DNA from: Dasypus novemcinctus
Lineage: Eukaryota > Chordata > Mammalia > Cingulata > Dasypodidae
DNA: 64,000 nt
Reading direction: 5' to 3'
Assembly: GCF_030445035.2 (NCBI RefSeq)
Contig: NC_080696.1
Span: 27,479,661 to 27,543,660, forward strand
The notes under the pieces were generated by a model that saw only the letters and a list, made by a program, of their open reading frames with translations, made no database searches and was not told the DNA's origin. Made by a program: the position numbers and the translations under genes. Positions 47,640-59,555 of the stretch are shown here, in pieces (position 1 is the first letter of the stretch; the number at the start of each line of letters is the position of its first letter).

Positions 47640-50110
47640 AAAATTAAGTTTATTATTCATACATAAACATCCATAAGCAATAAGTGTATAGTATAAATTG
47701 TGAGTTTACAAAACAAACACACATATCATCATACAGGTCTCCCATACACCATCCCTGCACCAATACCTGGTATTGTTGTAAAATGTGTTACAGACTATGA
47801 AAGAGCATCATCAAAACACAGCTATTAACTATACCCAAGATTAATGACATGATTTATTAGTATTCTATACTTGTTATATTTCATGAAAGAGTTTTCTCAT
47901 ATTTGTTCTGTTAACCACAGTCCTTCTTCCATTATATAATCTCTTGTGTTGTACAGTCCCATGTTTTGTACAACACATGCAAGGTGTATACTCAGTGACT
48001 ATCATATTCATCACACAGTTATACCATCATCATCTTGATCAATTTTAAGAATGATTTCATTACTCAAAAGGAAAAATCCAATACCCTCTTAATATACCCT
48101 CCTGTTATTGTCCCTTAGAATTAATATATCTTCTTTGCCACTGTTGCAAAAATATTACACTATTACTGTTAACTATGATCTCCAAGTAACAATAGTTGTA
48201 ATTTTACCATGTATCAACAAATACTGGGGGAAATGGAAAGGAGAAATGAGAATATAAGGCTATGAGTCTCTAAAAAAGAGTCTGGAGGTTGTCAGAAGGA
48301 ATGCCCTTATGCACAACTGAGCAGAGTCTAAGAGACAGATAAAGTAGATACAACCCCAGGTATTGGTTCTTTTGAGGGATAAAGAGACCCACGGGATCTG
48401 TGGTCATGGCAGATGGGGTTCACTGCCATGGCAGATGGCCCTTCTTTGGAGCTGGTGTTTCTACATGATGGAATTGGACTCGGAGGGGATCTCTTCCCAC
48501 AAGACTTGCATGCTACTTTATTGGAATTGTAGTTGGTGCTGGGGTTTAAGATATATTTAGGGGATTTGAATCTCTGGACTGATAATATGACACCCAGGCC
48601 CAGAGCCTCAACATTCAGCTCCTACACTTTGATCTATTGGACTGACCCCACTCAGCTAACATGGAGTTGAAGAAGGTCAACCACCACACCATGGAGCCTA
48701 GAGTGTCTACAACTGAAAGCAGGAGGAGTGCATCCAGTATCCATGTGGAATCTAAGCCCCCACTTGACATAGATGTGCAATGGACACAACCAATCCAGTG
48801 TCCACAGAGAAAATGTGGAATGGGTGTGGGAAGGGTAGCCATGGTGGCTGCTGGGTTTGGGGAATGGGAGGAAGAGATGAGATGTGGAGGCATTTTTGGG
48901 ACGTGGAGTTGTCCTGGGTGGGGCTTCATGTACAATTACAGGACATTGGAGATCCCCCCAGGGCCCACTGGATGGAACATGGGAGAGTGTGGGCTATGAT
49001 GTGGACCATTGACTACGGGGTGCAGTGATGTTCAGAGATGTACTTACTGGGTGCAATGGATGTGTCGTGATGGTGGGGGGGAGTGTTGCGGTAGGGGGAG
49101 TGGGGGGTGGGGGCGGTGGGGTTGATTGGGACCTCGTATTTTTTTAATGTAATTTGTAAAAATAAATAATTTTAATAAAAAATAAAAAATTAAAAAAAAT
49201 ACTTAACATTTTTTAAAAGCTGTTCTTTTACTTATACCATGAACCACTATATTTATCTACTACCAAAGTCACTGTTACACAGTCCCTACATTATTCTCTA
49301 GCTTCCTTTTAATTGAAATATTACATCCATAGACTATCCCTTTCAGCCAAAATCATTTTTATAAATCAGCAGTGCTAGTTGTACTCACTATAATGTATTA
49401 CCATTAACTCTATTCATTTCCACATATTTAAAGTAAACCTTATTAAAAATTCTAGCTACATTAATCATAAGTGACCATTCTTAACCCAAATTCAATATTC
49501 TAATAACCTGTACTCCAGAGATTACCTCCGTGAGTTTATGCATCATATTAGTTCATATTAGCAAAACCATGCAATATTTGTTCTTTGATGTCTGATTTAT
49601 TTCATTCAGTATAATGTCCTCAAGGTTTATTCATGTTGTCATATGCATCCTAATTTCATATTCTTCTTAAACCTAAATAGTTTTCCATTTTATATGTATA
49701 CCACATTTTGTTCATTTATTCATTGGCTAATGGACACTTGGGTTGTTTCCATATTTTATCAATTGTGAATAATGCCACTATGAATATCAGTGTGAAAATG
49801 TCACTTCATATCCTTGCTTTCTGTTCCTACTAATGGGGTTGCTGATCATATGGCAGTTCTATATTTAGTTTCTTCAGTAGCTCCAAACTGTCTCCCACAA
49901 AGGCTGCACCATTCTACTTTACCACCAACAGTGTAAGAGTGTCCCTATTTTTCCATCTCTTCTCTAGCACTGACAGTTTTCTGTTTTTGTGATAAAAATA
50001 TGGAATGTGTAATGAATTTGTATATCATCCTTGCACACAGTCCATGCTAATTTTCTCTGTATTGTTCCAAGTTTAGTATATGTGCTGCCAAAGAAAGCAT
50101 AGCCCGCTGT
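47640..50110 (-). mobile_element. old L1 3' end, antisense, split by a younger L1
   Basis: 47640-48218 is L1 3'UTR in antisense and matches the reverse complement of 59084-59555 (CATACATAAACA, TTACAAAACAAACA, ATCATACAGGTCTC). 49204-50110 carries ORF2 C-terminal sequence in antisense: TTCATTCAGTATAATGTCCT, CATTGGCTAATGGACACTTG and GAATAATGCCACTATGAA. The two halves are separated by the insertion at 48226-49196. Confidence 0.8.
48226..49196 (+). mobile_element. 5'-truncated young L1, 3'UTR only
   Basis: 971 bp closely matching the last part of the full-length L1 (39747-40716), including GATATATTTAGGGGATTTGAA and ACATGGAGTTGAAGAAGG, and ending in an A-rich tail. It is flanked by AAATACT at 48219-48225 and 49197-49203. 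Two open frames of 106-112 codons overlap on opposite strands, and the same frames occur at 40066-40474; they are 3'UTR sequence and have no known function. Confidence 0.85.
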
Positions 50111-50139
50111 ATTTTAAAGAGTTTTTTTTTAATCTTCCC

Positions 50140-50480
50140 ACCAAGAAACCATATGTACAGATAGTTTCACTAGTTCATTCTACCAAATATTAAAGAACAT
50201 GTAATACTAATAACACACAAGCTCTTCAGCTCTCATCCTATTATATAAATTAATATAATTTATAGTGGACCTATATATTCCTTCAGCTTTTCTTTATAAA
50301 TGGTAATATTATTTCTAAATAAAGATAGTTTTATTATTACTATACAATCTGGGTAAGTTTTAATAAGTATGTTTAGCAGGATTTCAAGGTAAGATACATA
50401 GATTAAAAATCAATTACAGTCTTCATACTAGTAACAAAATTTCAGAAATTGAATTTTTAAAATTTTATTCTTTTAAATTC
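50140..50480 (+). mobile_element. old L1 ORF2 fragment
   Basis: Degraded sense L1. It has an ACAGATAGTTTCACTAGTTCAT-CTACCAAA segment (the RT start region) joined to a later piece, CAATTACAGTCTTCATACTAGTAACAAA. The join implies an internal deletion. Confidence 0.65.
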
Positions 50481-50484
50481 CTAA

Positions 50485-50990
50485 GCAGCATAGCAAGGTA
50501 CCTGAAACTAAGTTGCTTCAAACAACTATAATTTATTATTGAATATTTTTGGAGGAACAAGTCCAAAATCAATAAGTCGCCAGGGCTATACTTCCTCAGA
50601 AACCTGTAAGGGAGATTCTTTCCTAAACTCCTCTTGTTTTTGAGGTGGTTCCTGGTGATCCTTGGTGATCCTTGGCTTGTACGTGCACTACTCCAGATTC
50701 TCTCTCCATCATCACATGGATATTTTCCCCCTTTTTATGTGTCTGTGCTTTTATTTCCATCTTCTTTCAAGGATATCATATACTATTAGGACCCAACCTA
50801 AACCAGTTTCATCTCATCTTAAGTAATTGCATTATCTATTTTAATTATAACTTTGGACATGAAGAATCAACATAGTGTGGAACTATACAACCATTGGATC
50901 CACTATAAGTAGAATTGGTCTAACATTTCTAACAGTTAGTTGCTGCCACTTGGTTCTGACACTCAGGAGCCAATCATTTCTACTGAAATA
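50485..50990 (-). repeat. MaLR-type LTR, antisense
   Basis: Typical antisense pattern: ATAGCAAGGTACCTGAAACT, TTTGGAGGAACAAGTCCAAA, TCAGAAACCTGTAAGG, GATCCTTGGCTTGTA, a TCACATGGATATTTTCCCCC string, and GGACCCAACCTAAACCAGTTT. The edges are not sharp and no target duplication was found. 50991-51323 contains no recognised feature. Confidence 0.6.
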
Positions 50991-51323
50991 AAGGGGTCCA
51001 TTTTTGAAACTGTGGCACATAATCAGTTACTGGTCATATGGAACCTTTCTTCACTTTATCCCTTAAGCTTCTTATTTCAATAACTGCTATCATTACCAAG
51101 AGCTAAGTCATCAGAGTTTATGAACTAAATTTTATTTATTACCATGGGAGATAGGGAAAATAGAAAATGTGTCCTGTTCTATAACTGGACAATGCATGCT
51201 AAAATGTGCAGCAGTCACAAAAACAAAGGTTCAACATTGTGTGGAAATGTTGAAATGAGAAAAAAATGAAATTTTATTCTATATTAAAGATAAGAAGAAA
51301 GGGAAATTAAAAAGAAACAATGC

Positions 51324-51751
51324 GGGAAACGGACTTGGTCCAGTGGTTAGGGCGTCCATCTACCACATGGGAGGTCAGCAGTTCAAACCCGGGCCTCCTT
51401 GACCCGTGTGGAGCTGGCCCATGCGCAGTGCTGATGCGCGCAAGGAGTGCGGCGCCATGCAGGGGTGTCCCCCGCATAGGGGAGCCCCAGGCACAAGGAG
51501 TGCACCCAGTAAGGAGAGCCGCCCAGCACAGGCGCGAAAGAAAGTGCACCCTGCCCAGGAATGGCGCCGCCCACACTTCCCGTGCCGCTGGCGACAACAG
51601 AAGCGGACAAAGAAACAAGACGCAGCAAATAGACACAGAGAACAGACAACCGGGGGAGGGGGGGGGAATTAAATAAATAAATAAAAATCTTTAAAAAAAC
51701 AAAAAAACAAAAAACAAAAAAAAACACTCTTACCTTTAAAAATAAATAAAT
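51324..51751 (+). mobile_element. DAS SINE, complete, young
   Basis: Starts GGGAAACGGACTTGG, with A box TGGTCCAGTGG and B box GTTCAAACC, then CTTGACCCGTGTGGAGCTGG, a CG-rich body (GGCGCCGCCCAC) and a long A-rich tail. Flanked by AAACAATGC at 51315-51323 and 51752-51760. Length and sequence agree with the copy at 38373. Open frames on both strands reflect GC content only. Confidence 0.93.
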
Positions 51752-51889
51752 AAACAATGCATCAAGATAGGACAAATAGAAAGCTTAAACAACAAAATAG
51801 AAACAAATCCAAACATATAATCACAATCAATATATAATCTTCCATTAAAAGACAATGATTATCAGACGATAAAAACATACAGCAGATTT

Positions 51890-52062
51890 TTGTTTGTTTA
51901 TTTGTTTTTGAGGGACTGGGTATTGAACTGAGTGGGAGACCGGCACACAACCACTAAGCCACATCAACTCCCTGGTGTTAGCTTCCTCATATGTTTACTC
52001 ATTGTGGGAGGTAGGTGCTCAACTGCTTGAGACATATCCACATATCCACTCTCCCCCAGCAC
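51890..52062 (-). mobile_element. two adjacent tRNA-derived SINE heads, antisense
   Basis: On the minus strand, 51977-51890 reads GGGAGTTGATGTGGCTTAGTGG with A box TGGCTTAGTGG and B box GTTCAATAC, ending in a CAAAAACAAA tail. Upstream of it, 52062-51978 begins a second head (TGGATATGTCTCAAGCAGTTGAGCACC) that stops before its B box. Both look like an older xenarthran SINE type distinct from the young copies. The second is likely truncated by the first. Confidence 0.65.
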
Positions 52063-52499
52063 TTTATATGTTTAAAAATGAATCTAAACCAGAAAGATTA
52101 TGAATGGTTGAAGGAAAAGTATAAAAAATTGTTAGGCAAGTATTAAGCAAAAGAAAGCTAGGACATATACTCATGCAAGAAAAAAATACCATCAAAGTTT
52201 TAAAAAAACAATAATAATTAGTATTTTGATAAATCAATGAAATTTCAACACACTAGGAATTTATAAGCAATTCTAAACATATGTGTATAGTTTGTAGACA
52301 TAATGAGGTCCAAGTGTTGCATACAACTCACTTGAATCAGAGATTCTAGTGTGTGCATTCTATTTATGTGAACATAGACAGCTCTGAAAAAAAATCACAT
52401 TTTATAATGTAATTTATTTTTCTTCAGATTTCAAATATGCATCACATAAACCATTTCATCTGACGAGGCAATTAAATTAATTTTTTTAAAAAATGAAAC
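52063..52499. other. unclassified AT-rich sequence
   Basis: No gene or repeat recognised. It lies between the antisense SINE pair and an L1 3' end. Confidence 0.4.
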
Positions 52500-52740
52500 T
52501 ACCACACAGTAAACCCTAATGTAAACTAACACTAAAGATATTAGTTGAATTAATAATACAATTGTGTCATCAATTGTATCAAAAGTACCATACAAATTAG
52601 TGTTTATAATAAGGAAATTGTGACTGTGGGAGGACAGTTATATAGGAATTCTTTACTATTTGGACAATTTTTCCATAAACCTACACTACCTCAAAATAAA
52701 ATGAATTATAATAATTTTAAAATGCTATCAAAAAATTAAA
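52500..52740 (+). mobile_element. old L1 3' end
   Basis: Contains CACAGTAAACCCTAATGTAAAC, a CATCAATTGTATCAAAAGTACCA string, GACTGTGGGAGGACAG and TTTTCCATAAACCTACACTACCTCAAAATAAA. This is the usual layout of mammalian L1 3' termini. The A-rich region after it runs into another L1 fragment. Confidence 0.7.
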
Positions 52741-52859
52741 AACAAATGGAAAATTCAAAAAGAAAGTAACAATTAAAAAACTCCTGGCTGAACAATGGTT
52801 TAAAAAAGATAAAAAAGATAAAATCACATAGAAATCAGCAACAAAAGTAAAACATTCAA

Positions 52860-53330
52860 AATATGCTTAATATAAAAAACAGAATCCACAAAAGGAAAAA
52901 TAACTAGAGAGCACATGAATGCTTATCATTACTGCTACTAAATATACAAATTTAAGCAATGAAGTATCATATTTTGCCTACCTAATTGACAATGACTGAA
53001 ACAGAGTGCTGATTGTAATGCAGGAAAATGGCAGCTTTAATCCACTAGTGCTAAAAAATAAAAACGTCTCCTGACTTCTAGCATGGCAGAAAAATATGTA
53101 TAGTCAAAGTCATAAAACTGTGTATGTTTTTAATCATGAACTTCTCCAAGAAAGTTAGAGATATTTTCTAAGACATATGTATGTCAATGTTATTCATATA
53201 TTATTTATAATTTAAAAGCAGAAAACAATAATAAAGATTAAGTGAACATTATACTGCAACTGAAAATCATGCCACAGAAAAATAATCATATATGACTTAA
53301 GAGAGAAAACATATTATTGGAACAGTTAAT
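52860..53330 (+). mobile_element. old L1 ORF2 C-terminal fragment
   Basis: Near 52950-53040 it reads like the ATGCAAATTAAAACCACAATG region of L1 in decayed form, and near 53180-53290 it has TTATTCATATATTATTTATAATTTAAAAGCA and TGAAAATCATGCCACAGAAAAA. Sense orientation, no open frame. Confidence 0.6.
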
Positions 53331-53359
53331 TTTCAATTGATTGTTATTAGTAAATAGAA

Positions 53360-53615
53360 AAACAGTTAATTTTTATTTTTAAAAATTGACCTTGTATTTA
53401 GCAACTTTCCCAATTTCACTTAGTAATTCTAATTTTTTAAATAAAATTAATCAAAAAGGAAATAGAAAAGCTGATATTTTTGCTATTTCTATATACACAG
53501 TCATGCTATCTACAAATAAGTACAGGTTTTATCCTTCCTTGATGATTTGTATACCTTTTTTCTTCTTATTTTCCTTCTTGCAATTTCTAATACAATGATG
53601 AATGAGTAAGAATAA
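53360..53615 (-). mobile_element. old L1 ORF2 fragment, antisense
   Basis: Antisense RT-region pattern: GACCTTGTATTTAGCAACTTTCCCAA, CATGCTATCTACAAATAAGTACAGG and CTAATACAATGATGAATGAGTAAG. Divergence is high. 53616-54089 holds nothing I recognise. Confidence 0.65.
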
Positions 53616-54089
53616 TGGACAGAAAAATAACAATAGCACTAGGATAAGTAAAAATTTAAACAAAGTTAAATTTAAAAGCAGACATCAGAAAGACCATATT
53701 AGAAATTCAGTAATTCTTAGATCTGAAAGAGAACAAAAGCACTACTTAATCAGGCTTATGCAAACTTCTGCTTTCAACTAAAATATAATTTGTATCTGGC
53801 CAAATATAAGACAAGGACATCTAGATGGGTGGGGCATGCATTGGAGATAGGGTGACTGTTGAAATACCAGGGAGATACCAAAACAGCCAATCTGGAATAA
53901 CCAACACCCCAGAGAAGAGCAAACTTGCACAGGTGAGACTGATTTTCAATGCTACCTTGCCCTCAAGTGATTTGATGACTCTTGAGCATGAGTCAGCATA
54001 TGTAGAGACTAAACAGAACAAGAGAACAAGTTAAGGCAAGAATGTAGAATAGTTAAAAAACTCAGACATTACTGGCAGAATGAAAATTT

Positions 54090-54445
54090 ATATAGCCATC
54101 AACCTACTTTGGAGAAAAATTGAATAAAATTGCACATACAGTGTTCATATGTCCTAGAAATCCAGCCTTAGATATACATCCAAAAGAAATGTATATGCAT
54201 TTCAACAAAAGAGATTGATGGCAAAAGTCAGGAAAGCAGTTAATTACCTCTGGTAAATGGAGGAAGAAATTCAGTAGCAATGTAATGTAAAGTTGTGATT
54301 CATTAGTAATCATGCTAATGTTCCATGTCTTAGCCTGGATGATAGTGACATGAACATATTCACTTTGTGAAAATTCTCTCAGGGTAACTCATTTCCAGCA
54401 GTTTTCTATTTGTGAACTTGATTTCAATAAAAACTCTCCTAAATA
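54090..54445 (+). mobile_element. old L1 3' end
   Basis: TGGCAGAATGAAAATTTATATAGCC, then CAGCCTTAGATATACATCCAAAAGAAATG, TGGATGATAGTGACATGAACATATTCACTTTGTGAAAATTC and TTGATTTCAATAAAAACTC. This is the layout of an old L1 end, with AATAAA near the terminus. Confidence 0.7.
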
Positions 54446-54899
54446 AAATTAGTTGAACATTTATTAAACTAATGGATTATTGGAGGAATATTTATTAAAT
54501 TAAAAGCCTACATTTGAAAAAAAAAAAAAGAGGCTCAAATTAATGAGATAAGCATCCAAACTTGGAAGCTAGAAAAATATCTGTAGAATACACAAACAGA
54601 AACAGAAGATAAATAATGTAAGAAATGATTAACAAAATAGAAAATAGAAAAGAAAAATTTAATATAAAATCATTACAGTAACATTTGACAGATTCTTAAC
54701 ACTTCAGGACCGATATGCATTTACCAAGAATACATACTTCTTCCATAGAGATTTGCATATTATAGGACAAAATGTATCAAAACACATCTTAAAAGTAATA
54801 AAAATCTATGATATATGTTTTAAACAGAGGAAAATCGCAAGAAATTTTTATACTGATAGTTTTCTTAAAAAAAATTTTTTTAAGAAAACTTAGAACAAC

Positions 54900-55350
54900 A
54901 TGGTAAATGTTGAGAAGTTATTAACATTTCACACTCAAAATCAGGAACAAGTCAAGTACCATTTCTATTCATTAGTTTTGGAGGTTCTGGGCAACATATG
55001 CTAAGCAGTAGAGACAAAATGTATAAGATTTAGAAAGGAAAAAATCAAGCTGTTATTTGCAGTTGATGTGAATGTCTACGTGAAAAAAGAAGCTGCAGCT
55101 ATATATAAGAATTATTAAATGACTATTTGAAGTTTTTAGATATAGAACTAATATCCAAAATTCAACTTCCTTTCTATGTACTAGTTGTCATCAGAAAATA
55201 TATTTGGGTAAATACAATTTATTATTATATAAGATAACAAAGAGGAAATCCCATAAAATATATGCAAAATTGCTTACATTTTTTGAAAGTCATTATAGAA
55301 GACCTTAGAAAATGGGGAGGTATTGTACCTTTATCTTAGATAGGGAGAAA
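54900..55350 (+). mobile_element. old L1 RT-region fragment
   Basis: Decayed sense RT region: TCAGGAACAAGTCAAG, AAATCAAGCTGTTATTTGCAGTTGATG (the FADD region, with the second Asp lost) and CAACTTCCTTTCTATGTACTAG. No open frame. Confidence 0.65.
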
Positions 55351-57270
55351 TATTATATAAAGGTCATTTGCTGTTATATATCCTGTTAATATTGTGAAGG
55401 AATCCATCAATAAAACTGAAAATAGCCATAAAGAAAAAAGGAAATTTTATTGCATTCATATTAGGAATTTTATTTATTAAAAATCCATCATAAAGAGAAG
55501 GAAAAAATCCCTAAACAGGGAACTAAATTTTTCTTGGGTAAGATAGTGTGCATTAAGATAATAATATACCAGGTAAGATGTTGTAACACTAAATAAAAAA
55601 CAATAGGATAATATATATATATAATTATTAAAATGTACACAGTTTATATATGTGAAAACAAAAATCAAATATAAGATTATTCTAAAATGTTCAACGTAAT
55701 TATCATCGGAAACAGGAAAGCAACTAATTTTTGTTTTTCTGTCTTTTAGAAGTTTTATTGACGCATGAGATCTGATAAAGTAGTTTGAAAAGATGTATAT
55801 ACAGTATGAACCCTATTTTGTTTTATTGATATATATATATCATATACATTTAAAGTGTTTATCTCTATCTTTAGGGTTAGTACATTAAATATTTTAAACA
55901 TGGGTTTTTTTAAGAATTCAGAACAGAAAGACATTAGAATTTTTTCACTTTGGGGAAATATAAACTCCCTGAAATCCATGTCTTTCCTGTTTGAGGATTA
56001 AGTCTAGAAAGATCCAGAAGGAGGGGCCCTGGTATGTGGACAAGGACAGAAAAATAGCAACTCAGAAGGGATCCCCGTGAAGAATTCTTTGTAAAGAGGA
56101 AAAGTGACTGTGACAACACAGCCTAAACTAATGACAGTGCCTAGAAGAAAAATATAATTATATATAAAAAATGTCTTCCTTATTATGATTGTAGTGAGGA
56201 GACTGGGATAGAAAAAAAAGAGTTTTCAAGTTAAATTTTGGAAGCAAATTAAATCTCATATCCTGGGTTGCTTTGATGACTTGGATTATTGTTTTAGATT
56301 TATCTTAAATATCATTCAACCTTTTGAATAATTAAATATAATATATAAAGAAAAGTGAACAAAAAGATTTATAACTAAAATATCCCTGTAACCTTCACAT
56401 TAATCAAGAAGTAGAGCATTTCTTTTATCCAAAGCCAGTGTATGAACATTATTGATTTTAATTTTCCCCTTCGCCTAGAATAAGCTATTCCTCTGCCTCT
56501 TATTGGTAAGCTCTTTCTTGCCTGGCATTCTTAGACAGTGTTGCATCATGGACTTTCCTAGTGTCCATCTCACTGGCTGCCTTGAAAATTGAATAAAAAC
56601 TCTAAGTATATGGAACACAGTGCACGTTTGCTATTACTTATTCTGCTCATATTGGAAGTCAAGGTCAACTTTGGATGCAGATGTGGAAGAAGAAAAACAT
56701 GACAGAGTGATGTGTGGAAATGATAAGGAGTTGGAGAGAATTTAAAATGTGTTCAACTGTATTTTTTTTCCCCAAATTTTGTTGATGGGAGTTTTGTGAT
56801 CCATGTAGTGTTAGACTAAGTTTCCAATTTTTAATTTTCTAAGATTCTAAGCTTTATTATTTTTTCAGGAAATCTATTAAAATGATACTTAGAAGTAAAC
56901 AAAACCCTTTCAAATGCTTTCATAGAATTCAATTTAAGTCATGTTTTGAGGAGAGATAAAAATTATCTAACATCATTGCCAAAGCAAATGTTTTCTCCTA
57001 GATCAGTTTAAAGACATTATGGTAAAGAAGAGCACCTCAAAGCAAAAGACTCACAAATTTGTTTTCATAACACAACTATGCATAAAGAGCAAAAGTATTC
57101 TATCATGTGAGCCAGGAGGAATGTCTAAGATGACTAAATCACATGCACCTGGGCTAATTGTGCATCACATACTCTTTATAAATTAGATTTACTTTAGCAA
57201 TGCAAAGGTTCTGATTCCTTGGAAGTAAAGGAAATCCACTTACTGAGTTCAATATTTGGGAACAGATTTC
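55351..57270. other. unclassified AT-rich sequence
   Basis: About 1.9 kb without a recognised gene or repeat. Short palindromic TA runs occur near 55612 and 55831. The left flank of the solo LTR begins at its end. Confidence 0.4.
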
Positions 57271-57275
57271 CGAAC

Positions 57276-58067
57276 TGTGGGACAGCAAGCCTCCCTAGGC
57301 ACGGCCAGCCCGGGCGGAAGGCATACGCGTAGCCTGGAGCCAGGGGTCAGGGTGGCTGGCACGGGCGCAAGCCCTCAGCCTGCCCAGGCCTACTACAGGG
57401 CGGCTGGAATGGGCGGCCGCGTCCTCAGCCGGCACGGGCGTGACGCCCTCAAGCCCGTCCAAGCACCAGCAGAGGCTGCGCCCATAATCTCCCGCCTAAA
57501 CGCAACATCTGGTGGGCCCCTGCCACTCCACCCTTCTTTCTCCCCTCCCTCTCCCGCTCCCTTCCCCCCCCCCCCCCCCATGCAACTGCCTTGTTCTCTA
57601 TTTCCCGCCACAGCCTAAGAAGCTCAAGCCCCAGCAACAGCAATAGCCAATCCCCTGCCGCCACCTCTCCCACCTCAGGTACCAGCCTTCTCCCCTAGCA
57701 AATACACCCCCGTCCCCCCGCTGCGCAAACGCCTACTCCTCCCAGCACCCCTCCCATCCTTGCAGTTCCGTGTTGTCCCACAGCCAATCCTTGCCGCGGG
57801 TCTCCCCAGCACGCCTTATAGGGCATCCCAGCAAGAGCTCCCCCCGGCCTGCGCGATAGCCCTATATAACCTCTGTACATCCCGGAATAAAGGGCTCTGT
57901 TACAGCTCCGCAAGGGTGTCACGTCTCCTTCGTCCCCGCAGCCCCCCACACCTTGCACGCCTCCGCGGGAGACTAGGCCAAGTCTCCCGCCTCGCCCTCG
58001 CCTCCGGGAAGAGTCCCTGGCCCACGGCCGCCCGTCCCTCGGCCAGGCTCAGACCGCCGCTGCCGCA
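57276..58067 (+). repeat. GC-rich solo LTR with promoter and poly(A) signals
   Basis: A 792-bp segment, strikingly GC- and CpG-rich inside AT-rich DNA. It starts TGTGGGACAGC, ends CTGCCGCA and is flanked by the 5-bp repeat CGAAC (57271-57275 and 58068-58072). It holds a TATATAA box at 57863-57869 and AATAAA at 57886-57891, only about 20 bases apart. A poly(A) signal that close to the TATA box suggests a very short R region, as in betaretroviruses. A run of about 17 C lies near 57563. No internal ERV sequence is present. The retained CpGs imply youth or lack of methylation. A CpG-island promoter of a host gene is the alternative, but no exon follows. Confidence 0.75.
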
Positions 58068-58072
58068 CGAAC

Positions 58073-58689
58073 AACATGTAAAAAAAAAATTTCCCTATAA
58101 TAAAAGAAATATAATCTTAGAGCTTATATTTAACACAATATTTTGTTTAGTTGTGTGCCTGGTCACCTCTAAGAATAATTTTAGGCATGCAAATACAGTT
58201 TGAGATTTGACTTGTTTTGTATGCAAATTATTGCACTATATTTGAAGTATTTGAGATTATTTGAGTGTATTTTTGGGAACACTGAGTGACAAGTGCCAGC
58301 TGTTTCTATAACTGTACAAGTTTTTCTTCTAAGAAATGTAGGAAGATTAGAAAGTACATATTATTAATAGTGACAATGGTGAAGGAAATATGAATTCAAG
58401 AAGTTGAAATAATTTTAGCAGCAGGAGAATGACAAGCATTTCTCTGAGGAAAAAGAGAAAAGACAGAGAAAAAAATCATAAGAATGGGCCCACAAAAATT
58501 GAAGTGGAACCTGAAGATCTTGTGAGGTAAGTGATGTCTACCCCCATCCCATAGTCTCCTGAATGTGTGATGTATGCTGAATTTATTTTTTGCCTCGACT
58601 GTAAATATAACATAGCTAAAACAGTTTAAATTCAGTGCAGGCATAATTTCTGATTTTTGTAGTTATTTGATTTGATATTAAAAGAATAC
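58073..58689. other. unclassified AT-rich sequence
   Basis: Right flank of the solo LTR, starting with an A run. No gene or repeat recognised. Confidence 0.4.
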
Positions 58690-59080
58690 TTTTTTTTAAT
58701 GACAGAAGTTGTAAGCTTATAAAGCAATCATGCACATGTGCAGAATTCCCAAACAATACCCCTCTATCAATACACCACCCTGCGGTGGAACATTTTGTTA
58801 CAGATAAGATAAGATCATCTTATTACCACATCCGTAATGTATATTTGGCTCACATTTTCCATACTGCCTCATTATCAACACAGTACATCTTTGGCATAGA
58901 TGAAAAATTATTATATTATTACTGCTAACCACAGTCCATAGGTCACTCCAGTTGTATTTTTCCCATGCTTCTCCATGTTTCCAACACCCTGCAGTAGTGA
59001 TGTACATTTTGTCTAGCTCACAAAGGACATACTTGCATCTGTACTATCAACCACAATTCTCATGCATCTCTTGATTTACG
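58690..59080 (-). mobile_element. L1 3'UTR end, antisense
   Basis: Begins with a T run at about 58690 (a poly(A) tail in antisense) and carries TTATAAAGCAATCATGCACA, TTCCCAAACAATACCCCTCT, GTGGAACATTTTGTTACAGAT and CTGCTAACCACAGTCCATAGG. A 5'-truncated L1 end that abuts, head to head, the sense copy at 59084. Confidence 0.7.
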
Positions 59081-59083
59081 ATA

Positions 59084-59555
59084 ATAGGGTGGGTTGAGGG
59101 AAAAATACACCAAATGTAAGATAAGGACTATAATTACTAGTAAGGTTTTGATAATAGTCTGTCATAATTTGTAACAAACATCACATGACAATGCAAGGTG
59201 TTGGTGGAGGACTGATATATGGGACCCCGGTATGATGTTATGTATGTTTGCTTTGTAAGTTCACAAATTTTACTATACAACTGTTTATGTATGTTCATAC
59301 ATAAATGATATGAAGATAATTATAGGGTGGGTTGGGGGAAAAATACTTTGGTTAGTAGTAATATTTTGACAATGCTCTTAAATTTTAGTTAAAAAGATTT
59401 AACAGCAATGCAAGATATTGGTGGTAGGCTGAGGTACAAGAGACCTGTATGATATATGTTTGTTTTGTAAGTTCACAGCTATTACTATACACTTGTTGTT
59501 TATGTATGCTAATGTATGAGTAGTATACTTCAATAAATTAATTTAAAAAACAACA
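59084..59555 (+). mobile_element. L1 3' end, duplicated in tandem
   Basis: Two head-to-tail units, 59084-59321 and 59322-59555. Each begins ATAGGGTGGGTTG-GGGAAAAATAC and carries GCAA-ATATTGGTGG / GCAAGGTGTTGGTGG, TTTG-TTTGTAAGTTCACA, TTACTATACA and TTTATGTATG. Only the second ends in the CAATAAATTAATTTAAAAAA tail. Confidence 0.75.

Noticed and set aside
49980..50100. U6-like small RNA fragment (ATTTGTATATCATCCTTGCACA and a nearby ATGCTAATTTTCTCTGTATTG)
   Set aside because: The strings resemble the reverse complement of part of U6, but the stretch is short and lies at the edge of an antisense L1, where U6-L1 chimeras are known; too weak to annotate as a gene.
57256..57618. 120-codon open frame in GC-rich DNA
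   Set aside because: It starts outside and runs into the solo LTR; GC-rich sequence lacks stops, and there is no motif or homologous family.
59084..59555. Possible CRISPR-like or satellite array
   Set aside because: There are only two 235-bp units, and they are L1 3' ends.
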